From: Aphelocoma coerulescens
Lineage: Eukaryota > Chordata > Aves > Passeriformes > Corvidae
Reading direction: 5' to 3'
DNA length: 64,000 bases
NCBI RefSeq assembly: GCF_041296385.1
Contig: NC_091013.1
Location: 36,363,475-36,427,474 of the forward strand
The stretch's first letter is position 1, and the number at the start of each line of letters is the position of its first letter. Positions 36,004-48,641 of this stretch are shown piece after piece. The notes below the pieces were generated by a model. That model worked only from the letters and a program-made list of their open reading frames with translations. It made no database searches and was not told where the DNA came from. Position numbers and translations under genes: made by a program.

Positions 36004-36667
36004 TGGTAATGTTTGGGTTTATTTGCTATAATGCTGTCTTGGGGTGACTTTATGATGTATATCCCATATTGCTGCCCTATGCCCAGACATTAATTTTGTG
36101 CCTTTCTATGCCTTTTAGCTGGGCCTGAGAGGGGGGAGAGGAAAAAGAAACCGAGAGAACTTTCAAAGTTGTTTCAAGGACACAGAGACAGCTCTCTGTG
36201 TTCAGCTGCCGCAGCAGAGAGGAGTAGGGAGGAAGCTGCTTGCTTGCTTGCTCTTTCAGCCAGTTTTTGGCTACTTTTCTCTGGAGGGAGACAGAGAGTT
36301 GAACTTTGTTTTCCTGGGACTTTGTTTTTTTCCCTTCCTCTTTTTCTCTGGACTGTTTCAACATCAGAACACCTTGGGAGGATTTTTTTTTTTTTTCATC
36401 ATGGCCCTGGAGGAGGGCCCACCCCATCCCAGCTCCGAGGAGGACGGGAGAGGCTAGCTACGGAATTTTCCCAGGTTTTCTCTCCACAGCAAGAGGTTTT
36501 CTTATTTAGCATTATTTTCCTTTTCCTGTGTGTTTTAAAAATAAATAGTTTTTATCTCTTTCACCTTGGAGGAAAATTAATTTTTTTCCCAAACCTGATG
36601 GGGGAGGGCTGGTTGTAACCTACCTTCTATCAGAGGATATTTTCCTCCAAATTTGTCCAAACCAGCA
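36004..36667 (+). mobile_element. Solo LTR, ERVL-like, + strand
   Basis: A 0.66-kb block that I recognise as a common LTR type in songbird genomes, probably ERVL-related (recalled, not searched). Features on the + strand: a 5' end near TGGTAATGTTTGGG (36004) or TGTTTGGG (36010), a purine-rich U3 segment (about 36127-36155), a GCTTGCTTGCTTGC run (36238-36252), a T run (36380-36397), a polyadenylation signal AATAAA at 36540-36545 followed by a T-rich U5, and a 3' end near CCAAACCAGCA (36657-36667). TGTTTGG at the start and CCAAACCA at the end form an imperfect inverted terminus. No internal retroviral sequence or second LTR is nearby, so it is a solo LTR. Open frames of 67-149 codons within it are fortuitous. 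No clear target-site duplication was found. Confidence 0.75.
36540..36545 (+). promoter_or_regulatory. Polyadenylation signal in the ERVL-like LTR
   Basis: AATAAA followed by a T-rich stretch, in the position expected for the R region of an LTR read on the + strand. Confidence 0.6.
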
Positions 36668-38154
36668 TAAATGCATATGATTGCAGACTAGAATACAAAA
36701 CCTGTGTATTTTATCTTTACGTGTCATACCAAGTTTATTAAGTACAAGTGTATCACTGCTTTACAGCTTGAAGTATAATTCCGCCCTTTAAGAACATATA
36801 AAGTCTAGTTACCTTGGAAAATCATTATTACCATCTCTCCTGCTGTTTTCAGAAACCAAAGTGGTGGACTAGAAGCTTTCAGTATAAGAGTTGAAAGCGT
36901 TTCTCAAATCCCTTCCCACATGTGAGAGCCTAAGACATTCATCAGTATTGTGCTACTTCTACCCTCATCACTTTCTATTTAGGTGTTTTCTTCCTTTTTG
37001 TTGTGAGTGTAGCATAGTGCTGGGGGAAAAGAAACAAATAAAATTTTCTATTATACAAAAAAAAAGGTATTTCTTTTATTTTAAGCAAACAAATTATGTG
37101 CTTTGTTTAACCTTTCATAATCTGATTTTTTTCTTTGAAAGGGAGGAAAGAAGCTGGGCTGGGAAGGTGTGAGAGAATGTATTGACCATCTAGCCAGCAA
37201 TATCTTATTTTTGTTCTTGTGATGAAAGTAGTTGATCACTTAGCTTCTGCTCTAAGACAATATTGGAATCTACGTTTCTTATGGGTTATGAGAAATTTCT
37301 AAAACAAAAGAAGGAAACTAAATATTTGAGTGGAAAATATATTTATTATTTTTGTGATTTACCTAGAAAAACAGGTCAAATTTTCAATTTATTGATAAAC
37401 AGCAAAATACTTTGCTACTCAGAAAAAAAACTTATGCTGGCATTCACTGGTAAAAGAAACATTTTTTTGGTCTTCTTTTTTGACCATAAAACACAAAAAC
37501 TACTCTCTTTGCTCAGTTCTCTCCTTAGAATCCTTTTCTTTTTTAAGACCTTGCCGAATATAGCTACCTAATGCTTTTACTTCTAATGGAAGACAATGTA
37601 GTGTTCTTCCTGCATCATGCCTTGCATTAATCCTTCTGAATAACCGAGTACTTTCACTGAAGTTCGTCTCACCTGACATTTTTTGTTCGAGTACCTTGTT
37701 ACTCTCCTAGTTGTACTGAATCCAAAGTCTCTTTAGAAGCTGCTCAAGAAGAAGTCTTATTTTGTATCTATAAAGGAGCATCATCTTCCCCAGTATGCTT
37801 AAATTATCTCCTGATTTTTAGCTTAATTAGAAAAAAAAACATTACTGCTTTCATGTTATCTTTCCTTTGGTGGAGCCTGGAAAGGAGGCAAAATACACCA
37901 GACAGATGGGTTTATGCCTCTTTCCCCCCTCCCCCGTATGTGTAAACAAGATTTAGATATATAATGTATTAATCTCTCTGCATAAAACATTAGTGCTAGT
38001 TACAGTCACAGGCTAAACAGACTCAACTTTGGGAATTTAGTTTAATTTATTGCTAATTAAATAAACTTAGATACTAATTGAAATATTCAGAAACGAAGCC
38101 AAACATTTAAGCAATTATGGAAAGCACCTCTCCTCCCCATTTCCTAATCTCTAC
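36668..38154. other. Unique AT-rich DNA, no gene seen
   Basis: No recognisable exon or element. Frames at 36891-37172 and 37263-37571 (+, 93 and 102 codons) are rich in Phe, Lys and Ile as expected from AT-rich chance frames. A C-rich patch lies at 37924-37935. Confidence 0.55.
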
Positions 38155-38635
38155 CTGCCTTTTCACTACTGCAGGCTGCACTCAGTCTCTTCCGTGAAGC
38201 ACAGGAAGCTGGTGACAGTCTTCTTCCTACCAGTTCTGTTGCTTGCACTTTTCTCCCACTTCACTTTTGTTCGTACTCACTTCCACTACTCCAGTGTAGG
38301 TCCTCCACAGGCCACATTCCCTTCAGGAAGGTACCCATCCTAGCACGTGTCCTCTGCAGCCTATAGACCCTTCAGGGACTTTACCAACTCTGCTATGAAA
38401 TACCTCCAGCTCACCTGGCCTTAACGTTCCTCCACCTCAGCGTGGTCCTCCTTTTTAAATTTCTTTCCCAGAGGCATCACAAACTTGGCTGAAGGGTTCA
38501 GCTGTGCCCTGTGATGGGTCTATCAGAGCCAGCTGAAGCTCCTGTACTTAGCCCGGGGCAGCCCCTGGCCTCTTCTTATGGAGACCATTCCTCCAGTCCC
38601 ACCACTGTCAAAACTTACAGATAATGCATCCTGTT
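38155..38635 (+). mobile_element. Old LTR-like avian repeat (orientation tentative)
   Basis: This G+C-richer, pyrimidine-rich block is reminiscent of an abundant avian LTR-type repeat. The pattern is a series of 'CCTCCACAGGCC', 'CCTCTGCAGCC' and 'CTTCAGGGACTTT' motifs (about 38303-38380), then TTTTTAAATTTCTTTCCCAG (38452-38471) followed by AGGCATCAC, and a GAGCCAGCTGAAGCTCC segment (38527-38543). I base this on recalled similarity only. Divergence is high, and no termini, polyadenylation signal or target-site duplication can be defined. It could instead be a CpG-decayed unique sequence. Confidence 0.42.
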
Positions 38636-41600
38636 ACAGTATCCCGTTCAGAAACACCCAAACCTGATAAAAACATACATTCAAATCCATCTAATTTTCT
38701 GCAAGACAGAGTTACTAAAGAACAAGGGGGCTTTGGCTTTTCCAACTGTTTTTGGTGGTGGTGGTAGTTTTGAGGTTGGTTTGGAATTTTTTTTTTTTTG
38801 GAAACATTAATGCATATGAAGAGATATACTAATTTAGGGAGCAAAGGAAAAAAGGAAAACAGCAATTAGAGGATTGGAAACAGAGACTGAACAAAGGAAT
38901 CATAATGAAAAGTGTTTTTGTTTACAGTGAAACAAAATGTGACCAGTCAGCTGTAGATTTTTTTTTAATCGGGTACTTTGTGTTTTTTAAATAGATAATG
39001 TGTGCTCTAAAGTGCTGGGGATACCTTTTTTTCATTTATTTAAGAAAAATCAACTAATTCTAACTCCACCAACTACAATATAAGTTTCTGCATCGTGTTA
39101 TCTTTCTTTGCTGGATAGCAGTACTTCTCTGTCAGTTCATATAGCATCTTACAAAGTAATTTTTGTCCCTCTAGATGATCTCAAATAGAGTGCATACAAG
39201 TGAAAAAAAGCATTTGTGTTTCTTTTTTCCATATTTTTCTCTCCCTATTTTGCCCCTGTACTTCTTGTCATTTGTGATACAATTAAGGACTATGCAAAGT
39301 GTTTTGTATTCATCCTTGTCTAAAGTTCTGATATTGCTTTGCCTTCTTTTCAGATATTGTGTTTGAATTTTATTGAGTCCCAGTAAAATAAAACCAATAA
39401 TTGTTTTCTTAGCTATAAACATGTTTTATTGAGAAATTAGGACCTGCTACCGTGGGAATGTTCTATGAATCCAGATGTTGATTTTATATTGAGCTTTCAA
39501 TTCCCATCCCTGTATTTTCAGGGTTATTTTTTGTTTGCAAAAGAAATTTGTGTTGCTTACACTGTAGCTGATGAAAATGACCGTGTAAATAAAGAGGTCT
39601 TTAAAACAAGTGTAAAACAAATGCCTGCTCTTACTGTTTAATAACCTTTCACTTGTTTTTCTGATAGGTTGCGTGTATTTATACACAATATAATACTCTT
39701 CAATTAAAAAAATACTTTGATATGCTCACAGGTCACTGGATGTTCAACTTCTTTATCGAAAATCAAGGATTACTCTTTTAATTGCTTTTGAAATGTTTAC
39801 CCAGTGCAGTTCCAAAACTACTTTAAGCTCCTCTCCTATAAGCTGGAAGATAAGCTTATTTTATATTTGCTTATGAGGGATTTATGCAGTTATTGTTTAC
39901 TGAAGTTTATGAGAACAAAATATCTCCCCATAAAAATATTATATCCTCAATTCTGAACACGGGAAACTGCCATGATGTGCAAAATGCAGTGTGAGTAGGA
40001 ATTTTTTTCTGCTCAGTATTTTTTTGCAAAAACTAAGAAATGCCATGGGTCTTGTGGGGCAACTCATGACTGGGCCCTTCTGTCACTCTACGTGACAAAA
40101 AGCTGTAGTTGGGGTTTCATTCAGAAGCCTGCACAGGAATTGCAAGTGGACTGCAGGTTTAAATGCACAGTAAAAGCATACCCTGGTTCTAATAGAAGAC
40201 ATACAGGCCCTCCACCTCCACCTTGAGGGGTGACAGTTGCACTGATAGCAAGAGGGGATGGAACTAATACCTGCAGGGCTGTCAATCTCACTGTCCAGAC
40301 CCCAGATCCAGTTTAAGGTTTTTCTGAGAGGCAGTTACTGGCTTCAAGAACAAGAGATTGACGTCTTGCTTCAGAATCAACATGTGTCACTTAATCTCTG
40401 GCTTAAAAGCTAAGGAAAACCAGACTTTTCCAGGAGGAAGTAAGAGAGGATGTAATGTATAAGGAATAGCCATTTTGCTTCAGCTGTGTTTTATAGCTAT
40501 TTTGAAAGCAAATTGCATTCTGTGGATAAAATCTAAGTGTATAAAGGTTTACCTAGATCAGGATGTCTACTGCATTCACTCCTGATTGGAAAAAGTCATT
40601 TTCTTGTAAAGTTTCTGTAAGTTTTTTCCTCTAAAAGAGGATCACACATAAAAAGAACAAAGATAAACCAATCTATTACTGTTTATTTCTTCCTAAGCTT
40701 GTAAATACAGAGGTTTCTAACAATTTCATAAATTAATCTATACTTTGTTTTGAGTTCAGACACTGGAAGCCAGAATGAATGGTGAAGGACATGATCCACT
40801 AATGGATTTGGGTACCTCTGTTCTGCTTTAAAAATCAAAGTACAAGAGTAGTTCTCATCACTCTTGAAATGGTCAGCTTTCTTTAGGTACCTAAAATTCT
40901 ATTGTTGAGGATGTGAACAGCCAGAGCTTGAGGAAGTTGACTGATTTAACACCCCTTTCTCATCATCTTTCCTTGATCAGGGTCAAGGCATCATTTTTTT
41001 AGTTTGTTTCAGGGTGAGTTTATCAGTTTGCATGCCTGAAGACAAAGAATATAGTCCATAGTTTAGAATCTTGAATTGAGGTAGATATTTTCTTCCAGAC
41101 TATCATTAAATTCTCCCTGACAATAAACTATTAGTCATACTCATTTCCAGTACTCCTTGTTGAGTTCAATCCCAGCTTTTTGGCTTCTGTAAATCTCATT
41201 TTCAGCATTTGACCTTTCTAAAAGTATCATTAAGATTGCATGGATTCCTGATTTTGAAAATGTAGATTTCATTAGTCTGGTAAAGTTGAGTCCAATATTT
41301 TCTGTTTGGATGGTAAATGGAAGACATCAGATTCAGAGGTTCTCAAGATGACAATGGGAGAAATTAAACACAACACTATAAATTCCAGCATTGACCCAAT
41401 GCCTCCTAAATGCAGTGGGATCATAGAAGAGACATGTAGTTAGAGAAGAAGTGATTAGTTTTGAAGAAATATCTTGTCTACAGTAGAGAGCGATTTTTGT
41501 AACCTCAGAAAATTAAGTAATATGAAAGCTTATTATACCCTTACAGGATGTGCTGAGGACTGTGGATGTTCCACTTGAGGCTTCCAGCAAAACATGTCAT

Positions 41601-44600
41601 TCACCTACAGTGCTCTGCTAGCTACAAAAGTCAAAATCAAATCTTTTGTGTTCCAGTAGCATTTTCAATGTAAGTTTTCCCATTAAAGGCAAAAAATGTA
41701 ATAGTAGAAATAACAGAAAAATGGATGTATCTTTTTATTTTCTGCAATGCCTCATTCCCACAAAGTTTTATTCCTTATTGCAGTAGAAAACTCACTTTGG
41801 ACTCACTTATGGAGGTTACTGAAAGATCTCTTAATTTTAGACTTTAATGATTAACATTATGAAAAAATTGTTTTTAAAATGTTCTCTCTATTTTTTATCT
41901 GAAAGCAATGATACTTTTTTTTTTTTTTTTAATTTCCAGGAATACAAGTAGTTTCATAAATAAAACAGTTGACTACTTCAAAGGAAATAGTTTTCTATAT
42001 AGAATGATGATTTTTTGTATATCTATATATATGGAAGCAATTAATGCTGATAATAATACTCTATCAAATCGTTCCCACTTGGATTCTAGTGCAAATTACA
42101 AATTCACAAATTGTATGTTTGAAAATGTTGTGAATAATCTCTGCCCTGTATTTTCTCTTTTTACCCCTATTTTATTCCCCAAAGCCAACAGAAAAAACCT
42201 GAACTATCCAATTTATATCAAGAATGAGAGAACTTCTAATTCCTACAGTGCAGCAAGAAGTGTCATTCATCATTAATGTGATGAAGATAAATGCTGCTGG
42301 CCACAAAAAGGAACCTTATGAAGATGACTGTGGCTTGCAGGAAAAAGGAATATTCATTCATCTTGACTGAACATAATAGTCTGAGAATTCAGGAAGAAAT
42401 AGGACATTGGGTACATTCCTTTAAAGATATTTTTAAGACCATTTCCACTGTTACTGTTAGCATCCTTTAGGGTCTATGAAAGCATTTGAAGAAAAGTCTG
42501 TAGTCAGTGCCTTTTTTTAATTGCTGCATTGGAGATTTTCCCTGCAGAGCTTTAAAAGTCAGAAAATGGTAAACAGTTAGCCACTACTTCTTTGAAACAG
42601 GAAAATAATTTTAGTTGGGTGCATGGAGGTATATTTTGAATATCATGTCATAAATTAAAGACACCATCCCTATATACAGGTGATTTGTACATTTAGTCCA
42701 TTATACATGACATTATCTGTTCACATGTTTTTGGGCATTTGTGTTGGCCAAGTCAATGTACAGGGATGCAAGATGCATCAGCAGTTTCTCTCTGATGTGG
42801 TCTGGTTTTTGGTTACCACCGAACAGAAAAAAATTAAGTTTAATTCACATTAAGTAATGGTCTGTCAACATGAATTTGAATGCTCTAATTTGCATGTAAG
42901 AGGTTCTGGATAACAGGTTTTTCTTGTGATACATATACAGAGCATTCAAACACATAGTGTTACTCTATGGACTAATGGCCGGAAATTGAGAGTGAATTTG
43001 GATATAACACTGTAGTGAAGACAGACTTCAGCTCTGCCATTCTTTGAAAATCAGTATTTTGATATCCACTTTTCATTTTCTTTGGTACTGAAAAAATGTA
43101 TGTGTTCTTAAAACAGCTCTTTCACTTGTCTGTTGGTGTGGGTGGAGCTGGACTGGGTTGGTTAAATGCAGTTGCTGTCACTACCATTGAATTGCCATGC
43201 CAATGACTAAACAGTTGAATCACTCCCAAAGGCATTTTTTGAGGTATTTATCATTTATTTTCTCTACATTGAAATCATGGGCTTGGGCCTGGAAAGTTAA
43301 TTACTTTATTTGTTTTTATTATTTACTATGAATTATTATGAGCATTTCTCTCAGAACTGACAGAATTGAAGCTTTTTTGTTTTTTTACAACAGTCATTTT
43401 GAAGCAAAAAGTGGGCAAGTTGGGTCATGACTATTCCTAAATAATATTCACACTCAATTGTACAGTATGTGCAGTTGTTGAAAGAAAGGATATTGTTTCC
43501 AAGTTTGCGATATAATAAAAATTTAGAGTTAGCTAATTTCTGTTTATTGGAAACTTGATGTCCCTCAAGAGACAGGAAATAGGCATGGGCACATTTGTTT
43601 TCTCAAATCTACTATAAAATTCTGGAAGATTTTGAAGTCTCATTAAAAATAACCTTAAGTTGTTAGGGGCCTAGTTTCACAGTATTAGAAAAATAGTTTA
43701 CTTTACTTTTAAAAAACTCGGTATTGTTTCTTCACATACAGTACTTTAATAAAGATAGCTAGCCTGGAATTAATTTAATAAATGCTTGATTATGAGATTA
43801 AATAGCTCAGAAATGTATGCTAAAATATATTTAAGTCTTGTGAAGCGTGCAATAAAATCAGAAATCTAGATAATTTTTAACAAGCATTTGGCATCATTTT
43901 TGGCAAAGAATACTCAAGGTAATATGTATTGGAAGGATATGGTAGGATTCTTAATTTAATGAAGGACAATATTAGCTTCCTATGATGCAACAGCAACATC
44001 ACAAGTAAGTTGTAAAAGTAAAAAAATATTTCACACTCCATTTGTCATCTCTTAATTTTTTTTCCTTTAAGTTCTTTATACTTCGTGTTTCTAATGTATT
44101 TCTGAACATTACTAAATATTGCTATCCCACAGCACTGTTAAGACATATTACTAAAGGAAATGTCTTGATGTGCAGCTACTCATAGAACTAAAATTAGGTT
44201 ACAGGTACAAAAGTGAGTTGTGCAGGCACAGGTAAAGTATAACATGTTTTGTGTCTTTTTTCCTGTTACATTGCTAAACTCAGCACTATATCTGATTGAA
44301 GTAATTAGCCTATTAATCAGACTCTTAGTTCTGGTTGGACAACAAAGTTTTATTGCCGAATACATGAAAACCTTTAATAAAAATTCACCTAAAATTTCTG
44401 ACAATATATCCTTTTATTTAACAGTAGGTATTCTGTGTGTAAAAGAATTATCCTTATTAAAACCACAAAACATACTGTTAAAAAATAATTTTAAAAGAAG
44501 TTTTAATTGTGAGCTTTAGAGAGTATTTCTCAGCTGTGATTGTCCATGCTTACAAAGCAGAAAACAAAGTGAACCTTACAACCTGTATGTGCCTGAAGCT

Positions 44601-46204
44601 GTAGACTGTGTGAAGAATATATGCATCTTCATATGCATCCTCACTTTTAGGAAAATGATAGTGTAATTCTTAGTGCTGTCACTTGTCAAGACTAAGACAC
44701 TGGAGATATATATTAGAAACCCATTATTCAGAATGCAGAAATGGTATTTGTATTATAAAAAAAAAGGAAAGAGAAGCCCCAATATTCATGTGTTTCATTT
44801 AATTCTAAAATAGACTTTTCTGTTCACTACTAAGAAAATATAATAATATATAAAATATTTGTGCATGTTCAAAGGGCACTATAAGGCCATTCAAATTGCT
44901 CTCCTCTTAAGATGCTGTATTTTTTATTAAAATATTCAATGCCTTCTTATCATTGTTAAACAATAGATTTTTTTAGTTGTATAAATTAGCTTTAAAAATT
45001 CATCAATAACACATTTGACCATCTTCAGGCTCGGAAAAGACAATTAAAGTTACTTTTCAAATACTTGTTTTTCCCTGGAATATATTATAAATTGTGTATT
45101 TTTAATGAAAGAGGAGGAAGATTTCCCCATCCCTTTGTTATATAAAAGTAATTAGCTAAGAAAAAAAAGCCATTTGTCTTTTGAAAAATTCCCAAATCCA
45201 TTTATTTCTTCCTGTGCTGCTTGTACCAGAAATGGCATGTGCCAGATACCGTGAAAGAAACAAATTAGAACGTACAGATGTGCTGGACCTCTTCATTTCT
45301 CAAGCCTTCCTGATAACGAGTGATAATTTATGCAGTGCTGGTCTGCAAAAGGCTCTGAATCCTCTCTGCTCTGTTAAAGGGGCCCCTTTCCAGGGCTGGC
45401 TTAACCCACACCTGGGAGTGCTGGGTACTGGAGGACAGTAGCCAGCACACTCTCCTCACCCACAGGATGTCACCCAGACTCCAAATCCACCTGGTTCTCA
45501 CTACAAGTCCAGACTAAATTTTGCTATGGAGAAAATATTCCGCAGAGGCTTTTTGTGTGAGAATGCAGAAGAGCACTCGGTGGGGATTTCAAAAACAAAG
45601 CAAAACACGTTGGTTTCTGAATTCATGACAAATATGTGTCTGCTTAGTACCTGCTCCTGAGCATTTTCAAGAAGGCGGGTATGAATGTGGTGATATCCTT
45701 ACACATCCTATAATTTTTAAAAACTTGACTGCATCAATATATTGATGTCTGTGTTCATAAGCTGCCATTTACAGAACACCCATTATGATGCTGGAACAAT
45801 TTATCCATCTTATACAACTTACACCCACGGTTTGCAGGCATGGCTTGACAACTGTTGCTGTACTGACTGTGTTAACTGCTGGCCCCTCATTCCTGGTCTT
45901 TCAATAAAAGTGCAGTAATGTGGTTTACATTACAAAAAACTGCCTACACTGGTGACCTGATATTCCTTTACACTCCTTATTTCAAACTGCATATGAAAAC
46001 AGAAGAAATGGGCCACTCCACACCTTCTGGAATCAAACCTATTTTTTACTGGATGTGTTTTGCTATTTTTTATGGAAATAAAGTTTAATATACTAATTAC
46101 AACTTCAATTGGTGCGATAACAGTTGTGAAGGGGATTGCAAGATTGACAAAAGTTAACTTAAATGGCTATTTTTGCTAATTTGGGAAATAAGATTAAGAG
46201 GGTG
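38636..46204. other. Unique AT-rich DNA, no gene seen
   Basis: The longest stretch here without a recognised element (about 7.6 kb). There are T runs at about 38788-38800 and 41916-41931. A somewhat G+C-richer patch at 40040-40330 has no recognisable content. A 122-codon + strand frame (41908-42276) is the longest outside repeats, but it starts in the T run and encodes a low-complexity beginning with no family motif, and one such frame is about what chance predicts. No RNA gene was recognised. Confidence 0.5.
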
Positions 46205-46578
46205 GAAAAGCTGCAGAAGACGAAGCCTTGGGTAGTCTCAAGTCATCTGGCCTTGAGATTTGATCAGCAATTGCCTGTGTAAACAGGAAGCAGAAGCCTC
46301 CGTAATAGAGGTGAAAATGGTCAGCAACCTTCTACCCTAGCTAGACATACACAAATCTGTAGGGCAGGATGGAATCCATGCAAGGATATTGAGGGAGCTG
46401 ATGGAAGTGCTTACCGAGCCACTTTTCATCATTTATCATCAGTCCTGTCTAATCAGGGCGATCCCAGCTGACTGGAAGTCAGCAAGTGTTATACCCATGT
46501 ACAGGAAGTGCCTCTAGGAGAATCCAGGGAACTACAGGCCTGTCAGCCTGGCCTCCATGCTGGGGAAGGAAGATACTT
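46205..46578 (+). mobile_element. CR1 LINE ORF2 fragment (start of reverse transcriptase), + strand
   Basis: The + strand encodes the start of the CR1 reverse-transcriptase domain: 'LDIHKSVGQDGIHARILREL' (about 46342-46400), 'PLFIIYHQS' (about 46421-46447), 'IPADWKSASVIPMYRK' (about 46461-46508), then, after a stop codon at 46514, 'ENPGNYRPVSL' (about 46519-46551). The upstream part (46205-46340) matches CR1 linker sequence. The element ends abruptly at about 46578, just before the palm-domain motifs, so its catalytic region, C-terminus and 3' UTR are absent. Since CR1 inserts from its 3' end, this copy must have lost its downstream part after insertion. Confidence 0.88.
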
Positions 46579-46766
46579 AATTTTTAATTTAAAAATGTTT
46601 TTATGGGTTAATTTACTTTGGGGTTTTGGGTTTGTTTTTAATCTTTCTTTTTTTACTGGCAGTAAGATAATATGTGGTTTATATTTTCAGAATTGATTTG
46701 TTTTCTCTGCTTCCTAGTGTTCCTTAACATTTCTATCAGGGATACTTTCATGTACAACCCTTGTGG

Positions 46767-46804
46767 ATCTTTATAAATCTTTATAAATCTTGTCATCTTT
46801 ATAA
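46767..46804. repeat. 10-bp tandem repeat, ATCTTTATAA
   Basis: Two perfect adjacent units (46767-46786), a degenerate 8-base unit and a third perfect unit (46795-46804). Confidence 0.85.
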
Positions 46805-47588
46805 ATTTTAGGAATATTATAGATTTAATTTTTTTTTAGGCAATTATTTTTAAAAAAACAGATATGTTCACAAATATAGAACTAAATTTGAATGACTGAG
46901 CTGCTGAAAACTGCAACACAGGGGAACATAAGTAGAACCAAGTATGAACTCTCTTGACAATTACAACAGGAACAAATTGATTATAAATGAATTATTCTTA
47001 ACAATTAGGTAAATGGAGACCTCCTACTAGCCCGGTTATGAACTTATATTGGTTTCTGCACTGTAAGCTTTCACATACTTTCAGTGTGACTACTGCATGG
47101 TTTTTGTCCCATGCATTAAATTTTCATTTTTGCATTAAATAAAAGCACACAAAATTAAAATTAATGTTCAAAAGATCCATCTAGGTCCTCCAATGTCAAT
47201 TCTGTGCCAGGATTTTCTTCGTACAAGTTCGCTTCAGCAAGTTCTGCCGAACAGCACTACTTTTAATTGGTACAGTATTTTAATGAAAAGTGAACTTTAA
47301 AAATATGATTTTGATGGTCATATGGGCTTGAACTGAAGCATTTATCTATATTTGTAACTTTGGGGCTTATCCTGCATTCCTGTGATCTCTAACCTTCTAA
47401 ACTTGTCTGAAAGATGGTGAGTTTGTGTTCATAAGAAATGAATAGCGAAGGCCATAATTAAAGGGTAAAAGTTACTGCCTATGACTTAGTTAATGGCTTT
47501 CCCATTTGGAATTGTTATGTTGAGAGGGGAATATATGTTAACATAATGTATAGGACTACATGTGTATGAATATGTTTATATAAACTCA

Positions 47589-47592
<4 letters not shown>

Positions 47593-47619
<27 letters not shown>
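47593..47619 (+). repeat. (TG)n dinucleotide microsatellite
   Basis: About 13 uninterrupted TG units. Purine-pyrimidine alternation of this length can adopt Z-DNA under torsion and is likely to be length-polymorphic. The open frame beginning here (Cys-Val repeats) is a product of the repeat. Confidence 0.92.
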
Positions 47620-48130
47620 ATAAAAACATTATATTTGGACCCAAATCCTGCCAGGGAATATTCTTATACATACTCTGAAAGACATTTTTGTTTTCAAAAT
47701 CTTAGAAAGTTATTACTAGTGAAATGTTTGTCAAATGTAGTTTATCCCATCTATAAAAGGATTCACGTTAAAAAAAAAATTAAATCACTATTTGATACAA
47801 CTAGTGTTGAGCACAACTGGTAAATCAGCTTCCAAATCCTGTCATCTTTTATTCCAATTTGATATGAACTAAGCTAGTATAAGACTATATAGTTTTTACT
47901 GATGAATTCTCTCTGACAGTAAAAAGCTGGGAGAAAAGATCTCCAATTTCCGTTTCACTTTATTGTTAGTCTGGAAAAATTGAAACAATTATGTCATTTT
48001 CCTGACTGTGTCCTGCCACATGAGATACAAAAGGAAAAAAGAATCTTTATCATGGACTTTATATAAAAAAATAATACAGTAAAAACTTGAACACAGAGAT
48101 AAACAGAAATAAATTACCACCAAGAAATAA

Positions 48131-48641
48131 ATCACAGAATGACAGAACGGGTAAGGTTGGAAAGGACCACTCAAGCTCAACTAGCCCAACCTCCCTGCTC
48201 AAGCAGGACATATTACTCAGGATTATGTCTTTTGAATATTTCTGTGTCCTTTCTGGGCAATCTCTTCCAGTTCATGGTCACCCACACAGTAAAGAAGTTC
48301 TTGATATTCAGGCAGAACTTCCTGTGTATCAGTTTCTGCCCCTTGCCTCTTGTCCTATTGCTTGGCACCACCAAGAAGAGCCTGGCTCCACCCTCTTGGC
48401 ACCCTCCCTTCAGATCTGACAGACATTGATGGGGCCCCCTCTCAGCCATCTCTTCTCAAGGCTGAGCAGGCCCAGATCCCTCAGGCTTTCCTTTTAAGTG
48501 GGACACACCAGTCTCTCAATTGTCTTAGTTCTCTGCTGGACCCACTCAGGAGCTCCATGTCTCTCTTGTATTGGGGAGCCCAGAGCTGGAAAAAGTACTC
48601 CAGATGAGGTCTGCTGAGGGCTGGGTAGAGGTAGAGGAAGC
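48131..48641 (-). mobile_element. CR1 LINE, 5'-truncated with intact 3' terminus, - strand
   Basis: The + strand begins with TCACAGAATGACAGAAC, the reverse complement of the CR1 terminal octamer-type repeat, followed by GGTTGGAAAGGACCA. This is the CR1 3' UTR, so the genuine 3' end is at 48131. Further right, the reverse complement encodes the C-terminal ORF2 region: the 'ETQKL' equivalent and 'NTRGKGQKL' (about 48340-48315), the 'QEGGARLFLV' region (about 48400-48370), 'EGLRDLGLLSLE' (about 48490-48455) and the 'VQQRTKTIERLV' equivalent (about 48540-48505). It ends at about 48641 in the segment for 'LPLPSPQQTSSGVL' (VILPLYSALVRPHLEY in other copies). There is a small deletion in the 3' UTR and several frame breaks. 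It is among the best-preserved copies in the window. Confidence 0.93.

Larger units (their letters stand above)
46579..48130. other. Unique AT-rich DNA, no gene seen
   Basis: Contains a 10-bp tandem repeat (46767-46804) and a TG dinucleotide repeat (47593-47619), listed separately. No exon or element recognised. Confidence 0.55.

Noticed and set aside
36169..36618. 149-codon + strand and 116-codon - strand frames
   Set aside because: Both overlap the ERVL-like LTR, are low-complexity (Phe- or Lys-rich) and have no retroviral or host protein motif.
41908..42276. 122-codon + strand frame preceded by a T run and CAG
   Set aside because: It starts inside a T homopolymer and has no recognisable family features. 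A rough estimate from the stop-codon rate of DNA this AT-rich gives about one frame of this length by chance.
43838..43860. U6 snRNA-like string TTGTGAAGCGTGCAATA
   Set aside because: Only a dozen bases resemble the U6 3' region; the rest of U6 is absent on both sides.
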